A stretch of DNA of 64,000 nucleotides from Aureivirga sp. CE67 (GTDB taxonomy: Bacteria; Bacteroidota; Bacteroidia; Flavobacteriales; Flavobacteriaceae). The stretch lies in the NCBI RefSeq assembly GCF_015767245.1, contig NZ_JADOTV010000004.1:124001-188000 (forward strand), read 5' to 3'. Positions 34,971 through 43,267 of this stretch are shown here, piece by piece; the stretch's first letter is position 1; each line of letters begins with the position of its first letter. The notes beneath the pieces were generated by a model. The model had not been told where the DNA came from, ran no database searches, and saw nothing but the letters and a program-made list of their open reading frames with translations. A program made the position numbers and the translations under genes.

Positions 34971-36134
34971 TTAATTTGAAAAACCATTAAAACCACCAGA
35001 AATCGTATTGATTATAGGTCTATCTTTAAAGCTAGTGTTGGTATCATAAGTCAAACTCCCATTAGTTTCTATTTTATAACTATCAATTCTTTCATTCAAA
35101 GGATCAATTACATACAGATAATGATCGGTAACAACTAAATCAAGAAAAATATAATATCGAATTGTGTCTTCTCCTTGTATAACAGTGTTTCTCGAAGGTG
35201 GGGGAGTCGATTCTGTAACTAGCGGGACTTCTTGTGTGAAGTTTTGAATATTAAATTTAAAAATTTTCCCTTCTGGAGTATTACTCCCATAGAGATAGTT
35301 TTTGAGTCGATCTGTTTTAAACCAACAAAGTCCTCGAACTTCAGTATTTTCTTCAGATAATAATATAAGTTTATTGTTTTCATTAATTCTGTAAATACCA
35401 ACACTTCCAAGCCTAGCTCTTGTGATTGCTACTACATCTTCTGTGATAAAAATAGATCCAAAAGGACGAAGTGCATCATTTTCTTCAATAGAGGTGAATT
35501 CTCCGTTTTCATCTAAACTTATAATATATGCTTTGTCAGAAAGTGTTGTCACAATAAGTTTTGTAGCAGAATCATTTATAGAAACATTTACATAACCAAT
35601 TGCAGAACTATCAAATTGGTGTTTTGCATTCGGAATTGGAGTTAATCCTCCATTTTCATCTATTTTAAAACCTTGTAAGCCACCGAAAAGATGTAGGATA
35701 TAAACTACGTTTTTAGCACTTGCAATAGAGTTTGGATATTCGAAATCGGTATTTTGTTTTGTTATGAATTCTAATTTGTCGGGATGAATTTTAAAAACAG
35801 AAAAAGAAGAATCGAAATTATTTACATTTAATACGAATTTATTATTTTGAGCGAAATTTACAGAGCCTTGCGAACCATTTGGATCTGCGGTTACCCCAAA
35901 TTCTCTAAACGGATCCAAATTTCCTCCACTTCCTTTTGTACCGTAGCTACCAACAATTTCTAATTTTGAATTCAGGTTTCTATTAAAATAAATAAGTTGA
36001 TTTTCATCGTTTAAATTATTTAGCATAAAAAAAGCGTCTGAAACGGTTTCATTATTCGTGTGGTTATCATCATCTGAAGAACAGGAAATATTTAAAAAAA
36101 AAATTAGTAGAAATAGATAGCAAGGTTTTCTCAT
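34971..36134 (-). CDS. Beta-propeller-like lipoprotein, paralogue B
   Basis: The 387-residue protein has a lipoprotein signal (FFLNISC, Cys18) and an Asp/Asn-rich tether (SSDDDNHTNN). The body consists of repeated 40-50-residue beta units (SAIGYVNVSINDSATKLIVTT; NENNKLILLSEEN) reminiscent of YVTN/lactonase-type propellers. It ends DRPIINTISGGFNGFSN, nearly the same as its neighbour's end. It is clearly a duplicate of the gene at 36147-37331, 12 bases away in the same operon. Confidence 0.75.
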   Translation of the reverse strand: MRKPCYLFLLIFFLNISCSSDDDNHTNNETVSDAFFMLNNLNDENQLIYFNRNLNSKLEIVGSYGTKGSGGNLDPFREFGVTADPNGSQGSVNFAQNNKFVLNVNNFDSSFSVFKIHPDKLEFITKQNTDFEYPNSIASAKNVVYILHLFGGLQGFKIDENGGLTPIPNAKHQFDSSAIGYVNVSINDSATKLIVTTLSDKAYIISLDENGEFTSIEENDALRPFGSIFITEDVVAITRARLGSVGIYRINENNKLILLSEENTEVRGLCWFKTDRLKNYLYGSNTPEGKIFKFNIQNFTQEVPLVTESTPPPSRNTVIQGEDTIRYYIFLDLVVTDHYLYVIDPLNERIDSYKIETNGSLTYDTNTSFKDRPIINTISGGFNGFSN

Positions 36135-36146
36135 AATTTTAAAATT

Positions 36147-37331
36147 TTAATACTCTGAAAATCCATTAAATCCTCCTGAAATCGTATTTACAATTGGCCA
36201 ATCACTATAGCCTTTATTTTCGTCTAAAGTCAATGTTCCGTCTCCATGAACAATGTAAGCGTCAATTCTTTCATTTAAAGGATCGATAGCATAAATGCAT
36301 TCCTTAGAATAAACTAAATCTAGATATAAATAGGGTAAGGTGAAATCTCCTTGCGTCACAGAATTTCTCGATGGAGGAGGAGTAGATTTATAAACTTGTG
36401 GAAGTTCATTTTGAAAATTACTTAAATCATAACTATAAACGGCTCCTTGCGGAGTATTTGTTACATATGCAAAACGTTTGTCGTCACTAACACGAAGCCA
36501 ACAATGACCTCCAGAACCTGAAAGATTTTCACTAAATAAAACTAATTCATTTTCTGAGTTGATATTATAAATTCTAACACTTCCTTCAAAACCATTAGAA
36601 ATAGCAATGTTTTGATCATCAATAAATGCTGAGCCATATGGCCCGATGTTTTCATCGTAACTTGTTTCGGTAATGGAAGAAAAACCACCAAATTCATCTA
36701 ATTGAATTACAAAAGCTTTGTTTCTAACAGAAGTTACTACTAAAGTTGATGCAGAAAAATTAATAGAAACATTTACAAAAGGAGTTAGACTACTATCAAA
36801 TTGATGATTTGCATTTCCGATAGGAGAAACTTTACCTTCCTCATTTAATCGAAAACCTTGTAATCCGCCATCTAGATGTAAAACATAGACAAAACCATTT
36901 CTAGTAGCCATTGCATTTGGATAATCAAAATTTGTAAATTGTTTATCTACAAATTCTAATTTATCAGGAAGAATTTTCATTACAGAAAAAGAAGGATCGT
37001 TATTATTTACATTTAAAACAAACTTTTTGTCTTCTGTGAATGCTACAGCATCTTGAGAAGTATTTGGATCCGAAACATTTCCAAATCCAGAAACAAGAAA
37101 AAGATTTTCTCCTTTTCCAGTAGTCGGATAGCTCCCGATCATTTTTAAAGCATCGTTATTGTCTTTTCTGAGATAAATTAATTGGTTTCCAGCGTTGAGG
37201 TTGTTTAAAACAAAGAAGGCGCTTGAAATTTTTTCGTTATCAGGTGGGGTGTCACAACAGTCATCATCATTATTACAAGCAAGAAGTGTAAAAATAATTA
37301 ATAAGTATAAAAATGAGTTTTTTGGTTTCAT
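36147..37331 (-). CDS. Beta-propeller-like lipoprotein, paralogue A
   Basis: The 394-residue lipoprotein (FTLLAC lipobox, followed by NNDDDCCDT) has about seven beta-rich repeats and shares with its downstream neighbour segments such as NQLIYL, HQFDSS, DPLNERID and NTISGGFNGFS. It opens the operon with the second lipoprotein and the amidohydrolase. A sugar- or lactone-related periplasmic or surface role is possible for such propellers, but no catalytic residues can be identified by eye. Confidence 0.75.
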   Translation of the reverse strand: MKPKNSFLYLLIIFTLLACNNDDDCCDTPPDNEKISSAFFVLNNLNAGNQLIYLRKDNNDALKMIGSYPTTGKGENLFLVSGFGNVSDPNTSQDAVAFTEDKKFVLNVNNNDPSFSVMKILPDKLEFVDKQFTNFDYPNAMATRNGFVYVLHLDGGLQGFRLNEEGKVSPIGNANHQFDSSLTPFVNVSINFSASTLVVTSVRNKAFVIQLDEFGGFSSITETSYDENIGPYGSAFIDDQNIAISNGFEGSVRIYNINSENELVLFSENLSGSGGHCWLRVSDDKRFAYVTNTPQGAVYSYDLSNFQNELPQVYKSTPPPSRNSVTQGDFTLPYLYLDLVYSKECIYAIDPLNERIDAYIVHGDGTLTLDENKGYSDWPIVNTISGGFNGFSEY

Positions 37332-37454
37332 TTCAAAATAATTTAATTTTTCACTTATATTAAATTACAATTATTTTGTTGAATATTAAATAGTTGTGTG
37401 ATTTGTCTTAATAAATTATTACATTTAGGGGAAAAATTAAAAAAACGACAAATA

Positions 37455-37853
37455 ATGGAAGAAAATTCAAATGTAAAAAAAGAAATTGCTTATGAAAATG
37501 CTGAATTCAAGCCTTGGGGAATCGATTTAAAACAATATACAATGTTTATGCATTTAGCTCTTTTAACAGGGCTTGTAATTCCTTTTGGAGGTTACATTCT
37601 ACCTTTAGTAATGTGGCTAACAAATAAAGAAGGAGATGCAATCATTGATGAGCATGGAAAAAACATTGCAAATTTTATGATAAGTATGGTTATCTATGGC
37701 TTTGTAGGTTTTATGTTGAGCATTGTATTTATAGGTATCTTCTTGTTGATGGCACTTGGGATTATTGCAATTGTTTTACCAATTATCGGAGCTGTAAGAG
37801 CTTCAGAAGGAAAGGTTTATAAATATCCTTTAACAATTCAGTTTTTAAAATAA
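37455..37853 (+). CDS. DUF4870 domain membrane protein
   Basis: The ATG at 37455 is chosen; the frame opens upstream only through a non-ATG start. The 132-residue protein has a short polar N-terminus, then YTMFMHLALLTGLVIPFGGYILPLVMWLTNKE, DEHGKNIANFMISM and two further hydrophobic segments ending RASEGKVYKYPLTIQFLK, all hallmarks of DUF4870. Function unknown. The same domain is fused to an XRE regulator at 48906-49469. A -7-like TACATTTA lies at 37420-37427. Confidence 0.87.
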   Translation: MEENSNVKKEIAYENAEFKPWGIDLKQYTMFMHLALLTGLVIPFGGYILPLVMWLTNKEGDAIIDEHGKNIANFMISMVIYGFVGFMLSIVFIGIFLLMALGIIAIVLPIIGAVRASEGKVYKYPLTIQFLK

Positions 37854-37907
37854 AGATATTTGTTAAGAAAGAATCCTTAATATTCTGTACTAAATACAGG
37901 ACGTACA

Positions 37908-37940
37908 AAAAATCCTTAAAATTAAATTTTAGGGATTTTT
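37908..37940 (+). terminator. Intrinsic terminator
   Basis: Stem AAAAATCCTTAAAAT/ATTTTAGGGATTTTT (one G-T pair) with a 3-base loop, after the DUF4870 gene. Confidence 0.85.
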
Positions 37941-38030
37941 GTTTTTATAAAGCGTTTTAAATAGACTCAAAAAAAACACTTTACAAAAGTGGTTATAAAA
38001 AGAAATCTGATAAAATAGTTGAAAAGAAAG

Positions 38031-38104
38031 TGGCGAGAACGAGATTTGAACTCGTGACCTCCGGGTTATGAATCCGACGCTCTAACCAACTGAGCTACCT
38101 CGCC
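38031..38104 (-). tRNA. tRNA-Met (CAT), copy 4 in transcription order
   Basis: A 74-nt cloverleaf: acceptor GGCGAGG/TCTCGCC with discriminator A, D arm GCTCAGTTGGTTAGAGC, anticodon loop TTCATAA with CAT, T arm ACGAGTTCAAATCTCGT. No CCA is encoded. The closing pair of the anticodon stem is A-C (31-39). It is identical to the three copies upstream. Elongator Met is most likely; a lysidine-modified Ile tRNA is less likely. Confidence 0.93.
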
Positions 38105-38141
38105 GTTTAAGATGTAAATATTTGTTCTATGAACATTGTTG

Positions 38142-38215
38142 TGGCGAGAACGAGATTTGAACTCGTGACCTCCGGGTTATGAATCCGACGCTCTAACCAA
38201 CTGAGCTACCTCGCC
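38142..38215 (-). tRNA. tRNA-Met (CAT), copy 3 in transcription order
   Basis: Identical in all 74 bases to the neighbouring copies, separated from copy 4 by 37 nt of AT-rich spacer. Confidence 0.93.
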
Positions 38216-38249
38216 ATATTAAGATGAATATATTTTTTTGAAAATGTTG

Positions 38250-38323
38250 TGGCGAGAACGAGATTTGAACTCGTGACCTCCGGGTTATGAATCCGACGCT
38301 CTAACCAACTGAGCTACCTCGCC
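38250..38323 (-). tRNA. tRNA-Met (CAT), copy 2 in transcription order
   Basis: Identical to the other copies; 34-nt spacers on each side. The spacers differ in sequence while the genes do not. Confidence 0.93.
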
Positions 38324-38357
38324 ATTTAAAAAAAAATATTATTTTTGAGAACTTTTG

Positions 38358-38431
38358 TGGCGAGAACGAGATTTGAACTCGTGACCTCCGGGTTATGAAT
38401 CCGACGCTCTAACCAACTGAGCTACCTCGCC
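38358..38431 (-). tRNA. tRNA-Met (CAT), copy 1 in transcription order
   Basis: First of four identical minus-strand copies, nearest the presumed promoter in the 38432-38547 gap shared with the divergent START-like gene. Confidence 0.93.
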
Positions 38432-38547
38432 ATGAAATCGGGTGCAAATATAAAATAAAAATCTTTTGAAACAAGCAATTTTAGTGGATTTTTTTGATTT
38501 TGCATTATTATTAATTTTTGTATATTGTATTAAACAACTTTTGAAAA

Positions 38548-38931
38548 ATGTCAAACAAAATAAAATATCAATTAGAATTTCCTGTAAAAGCCTCACCTCA
38601 ATTATTATACGAATATTTCACGTCGCCATCTGGTTTGTCTGAGTGGTTTGCAGATAACGTAAATTCGAGAGGAGAGAAATACACTTTTATTTGGGATGAT
38701 TCTGAAGAAGAAGCGAAATTATTAGTGGAAAGATCTAATGAAAAGGCAAAATATAAATGGTTAGAAGACGAAGGAACGGATTATTATTTTGAATTTAAAA
38801 TTCAGGTAGATGAAATTACAAAAGATGTTTCTTTAATTATTACTGATTTTGCTGAAGAAGATGAGATGGAAGAAGCTAAAATGCTTTGGGAGAATCAAAT
38901 AGATTCTTTAAGGCAAGTGCTAGGAGCATAA
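38548..38931 (+). CDS. START-like (AHSA1/SRPBCC) domain protein
   Basis: The 127-residue single-domain protein reads KIKYQLEFPVKASPQLLYEYFTSPSGLSEWFADNV at its start, the typical opening of AHSA1-type SRPBCC proteins. It ends in a long C-terminal helix (EEAKMLWENQIDSLRQVLG) that lines the hydrophobic pocket. It probably binds a hydrophobic ligand or a protein partner; nothing more specific can be said. Cytoplasmic. It is divergent from the tRNA cluster. Confidence 0.87.
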   Translation: MSNKIKYQLEFPVKASPQLLYEYFTSPSGLSEWFADNVNSRGEKYTFIWDDSEEEAKLLVERSNEKAKYKWLEDEGTDYYFEFKIQVDEITKDVSLIITDFAEEDEMEEAKMLWENQIDSLRQVLGA

Positions 38932-38954
38932 TTATATATCTAAATAAAAAAAGT

Positions 38955-38990
38955 AAAGAGATTGTTCAAATATTTGGACAATCTCTTTTT
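38955..38990 (+). terminator. Intrinsic terminator
   Basis: Stem AAAGAGATTGTTC/GGACAATCTCTTT with an 8-base loop and T tract, after the START-like gene. The rest of the gap to 39173 has only a weak hairpin. Confidence 0.87.
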
Positions 38991-39172
38991 GCATCAAAAG
39001 TAAATTTTCGGGGTTAGATTTTGATGAGTTTTTGTAAAAGGTTTTTTTATTTAAAAAATGTTTAATAGTGTTTATATTAAAACAATCAAAGCACAGAAAA
39101 CCCTACTAAAACAAAAGGGATTTTTGCTTTTTTATTGTAAAAACTTCTTTTTTAAGTGTTTATAAGTATGTT

Positions 39173-41035
39173 TTAATCTGCAATAAAATTTACAGATTTA
39201 GGATATTTTACCATATACTTGAAAGGAGTCGTTTTTTCTTCTTTCGAATTTAATTGAAATTCCCATTTTACTTTCCCTGTTTCTGTATCTAATTTTCCAG
39301 TATTTTCTTCATCAATTTCTACAGTAATATCAGAAATAGTAGCTACAGGAATTTGATCTAAAATTGCAATTTGAATTGGAGTCGCTTTTTTATTTCGCAC
39401 TTTAATTTCCCAGCCAACGTGTTCTCTAATTTTACTAGATAAAAATTTCTTTTTCGAAAAATCTTTAATTCGTTCTCTAGTAACCACTACATTTTTATCC
39501 ATTCCAAGTGATAATTTTAATTTTTCAGCAGTACTTTTTGAATCTAAAATAGTTTTCCCGATAAAAGTTCCTTCAAAATAAATGTTTGCTTCTCCGCTCA
39601 AAAGATTTAATTTTTCCCAGTCTTTTAAGTAAGCCATTAAATAAACATCTGTTTCAATTTTTGGAATAGCGATATATTTATATTCTGTTGGAATTTCTAA
39701 ATGATCAATGGTAATTGTTTTTTTCTGATTTGTAGACTTAATAGAATATGCAACCGAAATTTCAAAATTTACAGAAGTTTGATTTTCCTTTTGATTGGTA
39801 GGAATATAATTTTTATGATGTTTCAATTTTTTCCTAGAATTTAATCTTCTTTCTTCTGCTTTAGTTGTAATAACAACAACACCATTAGAAGCTCTTGCCC
39901 CATAAATTGCTGCTGCTCCAGCATCTTTTAAAACACTCATAGATGCAATCTCATTATCATTCAGAAATTTAATTTCATCTGCACTTTTTGGAACACCATC
40001 TACGATATATAAAGGTTCTTGTCCTGAAGATATAGAACCAACACCACGAATTCTTACATAACCAGATTGACCAGCTTGTCCATTTGCAGTTGTCACATTA
40101 ATACCAGCAGCTTTTCCTTGAAGCGCATTCGCAATATTTGTAACAGATTCTTTGTTATAAGTAGGAGGAGTTGAATAATAATTTAAATAATAGGTTTTTA
40201 GTTCTGGAGCAATTCCAGATTTTTTAGGATTTGCATTCGAAAGAGTAATCTTTACATTTTCCCAATCTACTTTTGTGTTTTGTTTAATATTTGCTTTGTA
40301 AATCAGATTTATTGGCTCTGCAACATTTTTTGATCGAATATCATAAGAAGGAAACCAACTTACATTTTCTACAAAATAAGAAATAAGGAATTTTCCATTT
40401 GTTGGTTTATCACAAGTTACTTTTACTAAAATTTCTCCACTCTCTTCAATGTCTTTTCCTCGAATTTCATTTAATTCTTTTTGAAATGCTGATTTTTCAA
40501 TATTGAATGCTGTTACTTTTTTGCGTCTTTTTATTTGCTCTAATTTTATAGAAGTCATCTTTTCTTTGTAAAAATCAGAAGTAGCTTTTAAATTCTCTAG
40601 GCTTAGTTCTTCATTTTTTCCACCTATATTTTGGTTTGTTTCTAAGAAAGTAAGTTGTTTTTGTAGAATTTGGATATGTGTGTTTTCTAATTCAATTTCT
40701 GCATCAAAATCTTTAATTTTTGATTCTAAAGAAATTATTTCTTCATCTTTTTTTAATTTGTTTAAATGATCATTTTGATGATTTACAGAAAGAATCATTC
40801 CATCAAAATCTCCTTTTACCTGAACACTTTTTCCATCGATATAAGGGGATAATTGATGAAATTTTAAAATAGTTTCTCCTTTTGGAAGTGAAATAGTTTT
40901 GAATCTTGAAATTTGAGCTCCGTCCAAAAATACGGTAACTTCATCTACTTTTGAGTCAATTTTTTTCTCTGTTTCTTTTTGCGCAAAAGTTATTTGAATA
41001 CAAAGAAGTAGTAGTAAGAATAATATTTTTTTCAT
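39173..41035 (-). CDS. MuiA-family (DUF4140/DUF4139) protein with inserted SusC-type plug segment
   Basis: The 620-residue secreted protein has a signal peptide (ITFAQ). An N-terminal DUF4140-like part (DEVTVFLDGAQISRF, about 30-90) is followed by a coiled coil (95-195). The DUF4139 beta-domain begins about 200 (WFPSYDIRS, WENVKITLSNANP) and resumes about 415-620. Between the halves, residues 298-392 are a TonB-receptor plug of the SusC type: NALQGKAAGINV, YVRIRGVGSISSG, PLYIVDGVP, SVLKDAGAAAIYGARASNG. No TonB barrel or TonB box follows. MuiA-like proteins are of unknown function. The gene is transcribed alone. Confidence 0.87.
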   Translation of the reverse strand: MKKILFLLLLLCIQITFAQKETEKKIDSKVDEVTVFLDGAQISRFKTISLPKGETILKFHQLSPYIDGKSVQVKGDFDGMILSVNHQNDHLNKLKKDEEIISLESKIKDFDAEIELENTHIQILQKQLTFLETNQNIGGKNEELSLENLKATSDFYKEKMTSIKLEQIKRRKKVTAFNIEKSAFQKELNEIRGKDIEESGEILVKVTCDKPTNGKFLISYFVENVSWFPSYDIRSKNVAEPINLIYKANIKQNTKVDWENVKITLSNANPKKSGIAPELKTYYLNYYSTPPTYNKESVTNIANALQGKAAGINVTTANGQAGQSGYVRIRGVGSISSGQEPLYIVDGVPKSADEIKFLNDNEIASMSVLKDAGAAAIYGARASNGVVVITTKAEERRLNSRKKLKHHKNYIPTNQKENQTSVNFEISVAYSIKSTNQKKTITIDHLEIPTEYKYIAIPKIETDVYLMAYLKDWEKLNLLSGEANIYFEGTFIGKTILDSKSTAEKLKLSLGMDKNVVVTRERIKDFSKKKFLSSKIREHVGWEIKVRNKKATPIQIAILDQIPVATISDITVEIDEENTGKLDTETGKVKWEFQLNSKEEKTTPFKYMVKYPKSVNFIAD

Positions 41036-41185
41036 TTGGTTAATTTTTGTTTTAGAGAATAGATTTTTCTTTTTAACATATTTTTCTCCAAATAATCAAA
41101 AACTAAGCCAATAAAATAATAAAGCTCTATTTATTTTTTGTTAAACAGAGCTTTAAAGATGATATTAGAAATAATAAAGTGTTTT

Positions 41186-41875
41186 TTAATAATAAACAGC
41201 AACTTCCTCTAAAGGTTTCCTTTCAATATTTGGAACATAAACTTCTTCAGCTTCATATCCTATTGGTAAAAGTAAAAATGGTTTTTCATTACTTGGTCTA
41301 TCTAAGATTTTAGTTAAGAAATTCATTGGGCTAGGAGTGTGCGTAAGAGTAACCAATCCGGCATTATGAATTGCAGAAATTAAAAATCCACAAGCCAAAC
41401 CAACAGATTCGTTTACATAATAATTTTGCAATTTTTCTCCATCCTCGCCAAACTCGAAAGTTCTTTTACAAACAATAATCAAATATGGAGCAGTTTCCAG
41501 AAAAGGCTTGTTCGGATCCGTTCCAAGTGGAGCCAAATCTTTTCGCCACTGATCGCTCATTCTGCTAGAATATGTTTTTCTTTCTTCTTCTTCAGCAGCT
41601 TCTCTAATTTGCTTTTTAATCTCCGGATTTGAAACAACACAAAAAGTCCAAGGTTGTTTGTGCGCACCAGAAGGAGCTGTAGAAGCAGCTTTCAAAATAT
41701 GATCAATAACTTCTCTCGGAACAGGTTTGTCAGAAAAATGACGCACCGAACGTCTTTCGTCCATCCATTCAAAAAAAGATTTACTTCTTTCTTTCATTTC
41801 TTCCTCGCTATAATGTGTGTGTTTATAGCGAATATGCTCAAATCCTTCTACAAGAATACTGTCTTTTGTTATCAT
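41186..41875 (-). CDS. Nitroreductase-fold protein, iodotyrosine deiodinase-like
   Basis: The 229-residue FMN flavoprotein fold has the FMN-binding RRSVRHFSDKPVP and STAPSGAHKQPW. It resembles animal iodotyrosine deiodinase (IYD) and its bacterial relatives along its length, ending ERKPLEEVAVYY. The active-site lid triad of IYD (Glu, Tyr, Lys, spaced 4 and 21 residues in the human enzyme as I recall it) is kept here as E98, Y102 and K123. This favours reductive dehalogenation of halotyrosines over generic nitroreduction. No signal peptide. The substrate remains inferred. Confidence 0.85.
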   Translation of the reverse strand: MITKDSILVEGFEHIRYKHTHYSEEEMKERSKSFFEWMDERRSVRHFSDKPVPREVIDHILKAASTAPSGAHKQPWTFCVVSNPEIKKQIREAAEEEERKTYSSRMSDQWRKDLAPLGTDPNKPFLETAPYLIIVCKRTFEFGEDGEKLQNYYVNESVGLACGFLISAIHNAGLVTLTHTPSPMNFLTKILDRPSNEKPFLLLPIGYEAEEVYVPNIERKPLEEVAVYY

Positions 41876-42079
41876 AAAATGTTTTTTTGGTTTGTTGTCC
41901 TTAAATGTAAGGTTTTTTTAGTTTTCGTGTTTTTGAGTATTTATAATTGAAAGCGAAAGAATAATATTAAAGTGAAGGATTTTGTTAAGAAAAATTTATA
42001 ATTATGAAATAAGTTTAAGCAAAATTTTAAAAGAATTTGATTGATAAAAGGTATAAATTGTATTGTAAAACAATAAAGA

Positions 42080-43153
42080 ATGGATAATTTAATCAAAGCC
42101 TATAATTCCTACAGTTATTGCGAAAAGCAACCATTATTTGTTGCGTTTTATAATAAGATTCCTTCAAATTTGGTTACTAATATTTTCTTAGAAGAATCAA
42201 AAGAAAATATGGAAAAGGTTCTTGAAATATTTGATACCAAAGATTTGGTTGTTGTAGCTAAAAATTGGAAAACGAAAGATGATCAGGATGCAAAACTGAA
42301 TGAAGATTATGTGTATGAATATTTATTTAAAGGAAAATCTAAGCAAATATTAGTAGAAATACGTTTGTACAATACATTGTTAGAAGTAGAGTTTTATTAT
42401 GATTGTGAAGATAAGGAGTTGGAAAATTGGGTTTTGAATAGTAACCATAAACTTCGAACTTTATTAAGTGAAAAAACGAAACCAACTTTTAGAGTTTTAA
42501 TTAAGAAAAAAGAAGAATTTGAAACAAAAAAAGTGAAAACTGAAGATATTGTTTTAGATATTGAGAAAAATTATAATGATGATTTTATAGAAGTTGATCA
42601 TACAATTCAAGATGCTTTGCAAGAAGAAAAATCAGGATTAGTTTTGTTGCACGGACTTCCAGGGACAGGAAAAACAACTTATATCAAAAGTTTGATTTCG
42701 AATTATAAAAAGACTAAATTTATTTTTATTCAAAATGAATTTGTAAACGAATTATTCAATCCAAATTTTATCTCTTTTCTCATCGAAAATAAAAATGCTG
42801 TTTTGATTATTGAAGATGCTGAAAAGGTAATCATGAAAAGACAACAAACAGGAGAAAATTCGGTCGTTTCAACAATTTTACAATTAACAGATGGTTTGTT
42901 CAGTGATTATTTAAACATAAAAATCATATGTACTTTCAACTCCAATTTGAACACTATTGATGAAGCACTTTTAAGAAAAGGAAGAATGATTGCTTATTAT
43001 AATTTTAAAAAATTAACTCTTGATAAAACCAATAAATTATTAGCAGAAACGAGTTCCGGGGCTACAATGGAAGAACTAACTTTAGCAGAAATCTATAATA
43101 TTGATAAAAATAATTATAGGCAAGAGCAAAAAAGAAAGATTGGTTTTAATTAA
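42080..43153 (+). CDS. AAA family ATPase
   Basis: The 357-residue protein has an N-terminal alpha/beta region of unknown fold (1-160), then an AAA ATPase core: Walker A GLPGTGKTT (192-200), Walker B AVLIIEDAEKV (240-250), a sensor-1-like segment IICTFNSNL, and ALLRKGRM containing the arginine finger. No membrane segment. Single-AAA proteins of this type are common in Bacteroidetes with no assigned role. It is divergent from the IYD-like gene and convergent with the next. Confidence 0.83.
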   Translation: MDNLIKAYNSYSYCEKQPLFVAFYNKIPSNLVTNIFLEESKENMEKVLEIFDTKDLVVVAKNWKTKDDQDAKLNEDYVYEYLFKGKSKQILVEIRLYNTLLEVEFYYDCEDKELENWVLNSNHKLRTLLSEKTKPTFRVLIKKKEEFETKKVKTEDIVLDIEKNYNDDFIEVDHTIQDALQEEKSGLVLLHGLPGTGKTTYIKSLISNYKKTKFIFIQNEFVNELFNPNFISFLIENKNAVLIIEDAEKVIMKRQQTGENSVVSTILQLTDGLFSDYLNIKIICTFNSNLNTIDEALLRKGRMIAYYNFKKLTLDKTNKLLAETSSGATMEELTLAEIYNIDKNNYRQEQKRKIGFN

Positions 43154-43204
43154 GAGCCTGTTTAAATTCTGATATAATTTTAAACAAACTCAAAAAGAAA
43201 TAAA

Positions 43205-43243
43205 AAAAACAGGATTTTTAAATAAAAGTAAAATCCTGTTTTT
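43205..43243. terminator. Bidirectional intrinsic terminator
   Basis: Stem AAAAACAGGATTTT/AAAATCCTGTTTTT between the convergent AAA ATPase and MORN-repeat genes. Confidence 0.9.
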
Positions 43244-43267
43244 GGTTAATTATTTGAGGTTGTATTT

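Noticed and set aside
38031-38431. Regularly spaced 74-nt direct repeats with 34-37-nt spacers look like a CRISPR array
   Set aside because: Each repeat folds into a complete tRNA-Met cloverleaf; the repeat length and lack of cas genes exclude CRISPR.
38393-38596. Minus-strand ORF overlapping tRNA copy 1 and the START-like gene
   Set aside because: Its C-terminal part is a translation of the tRNA gene, so it is not a protein gene.
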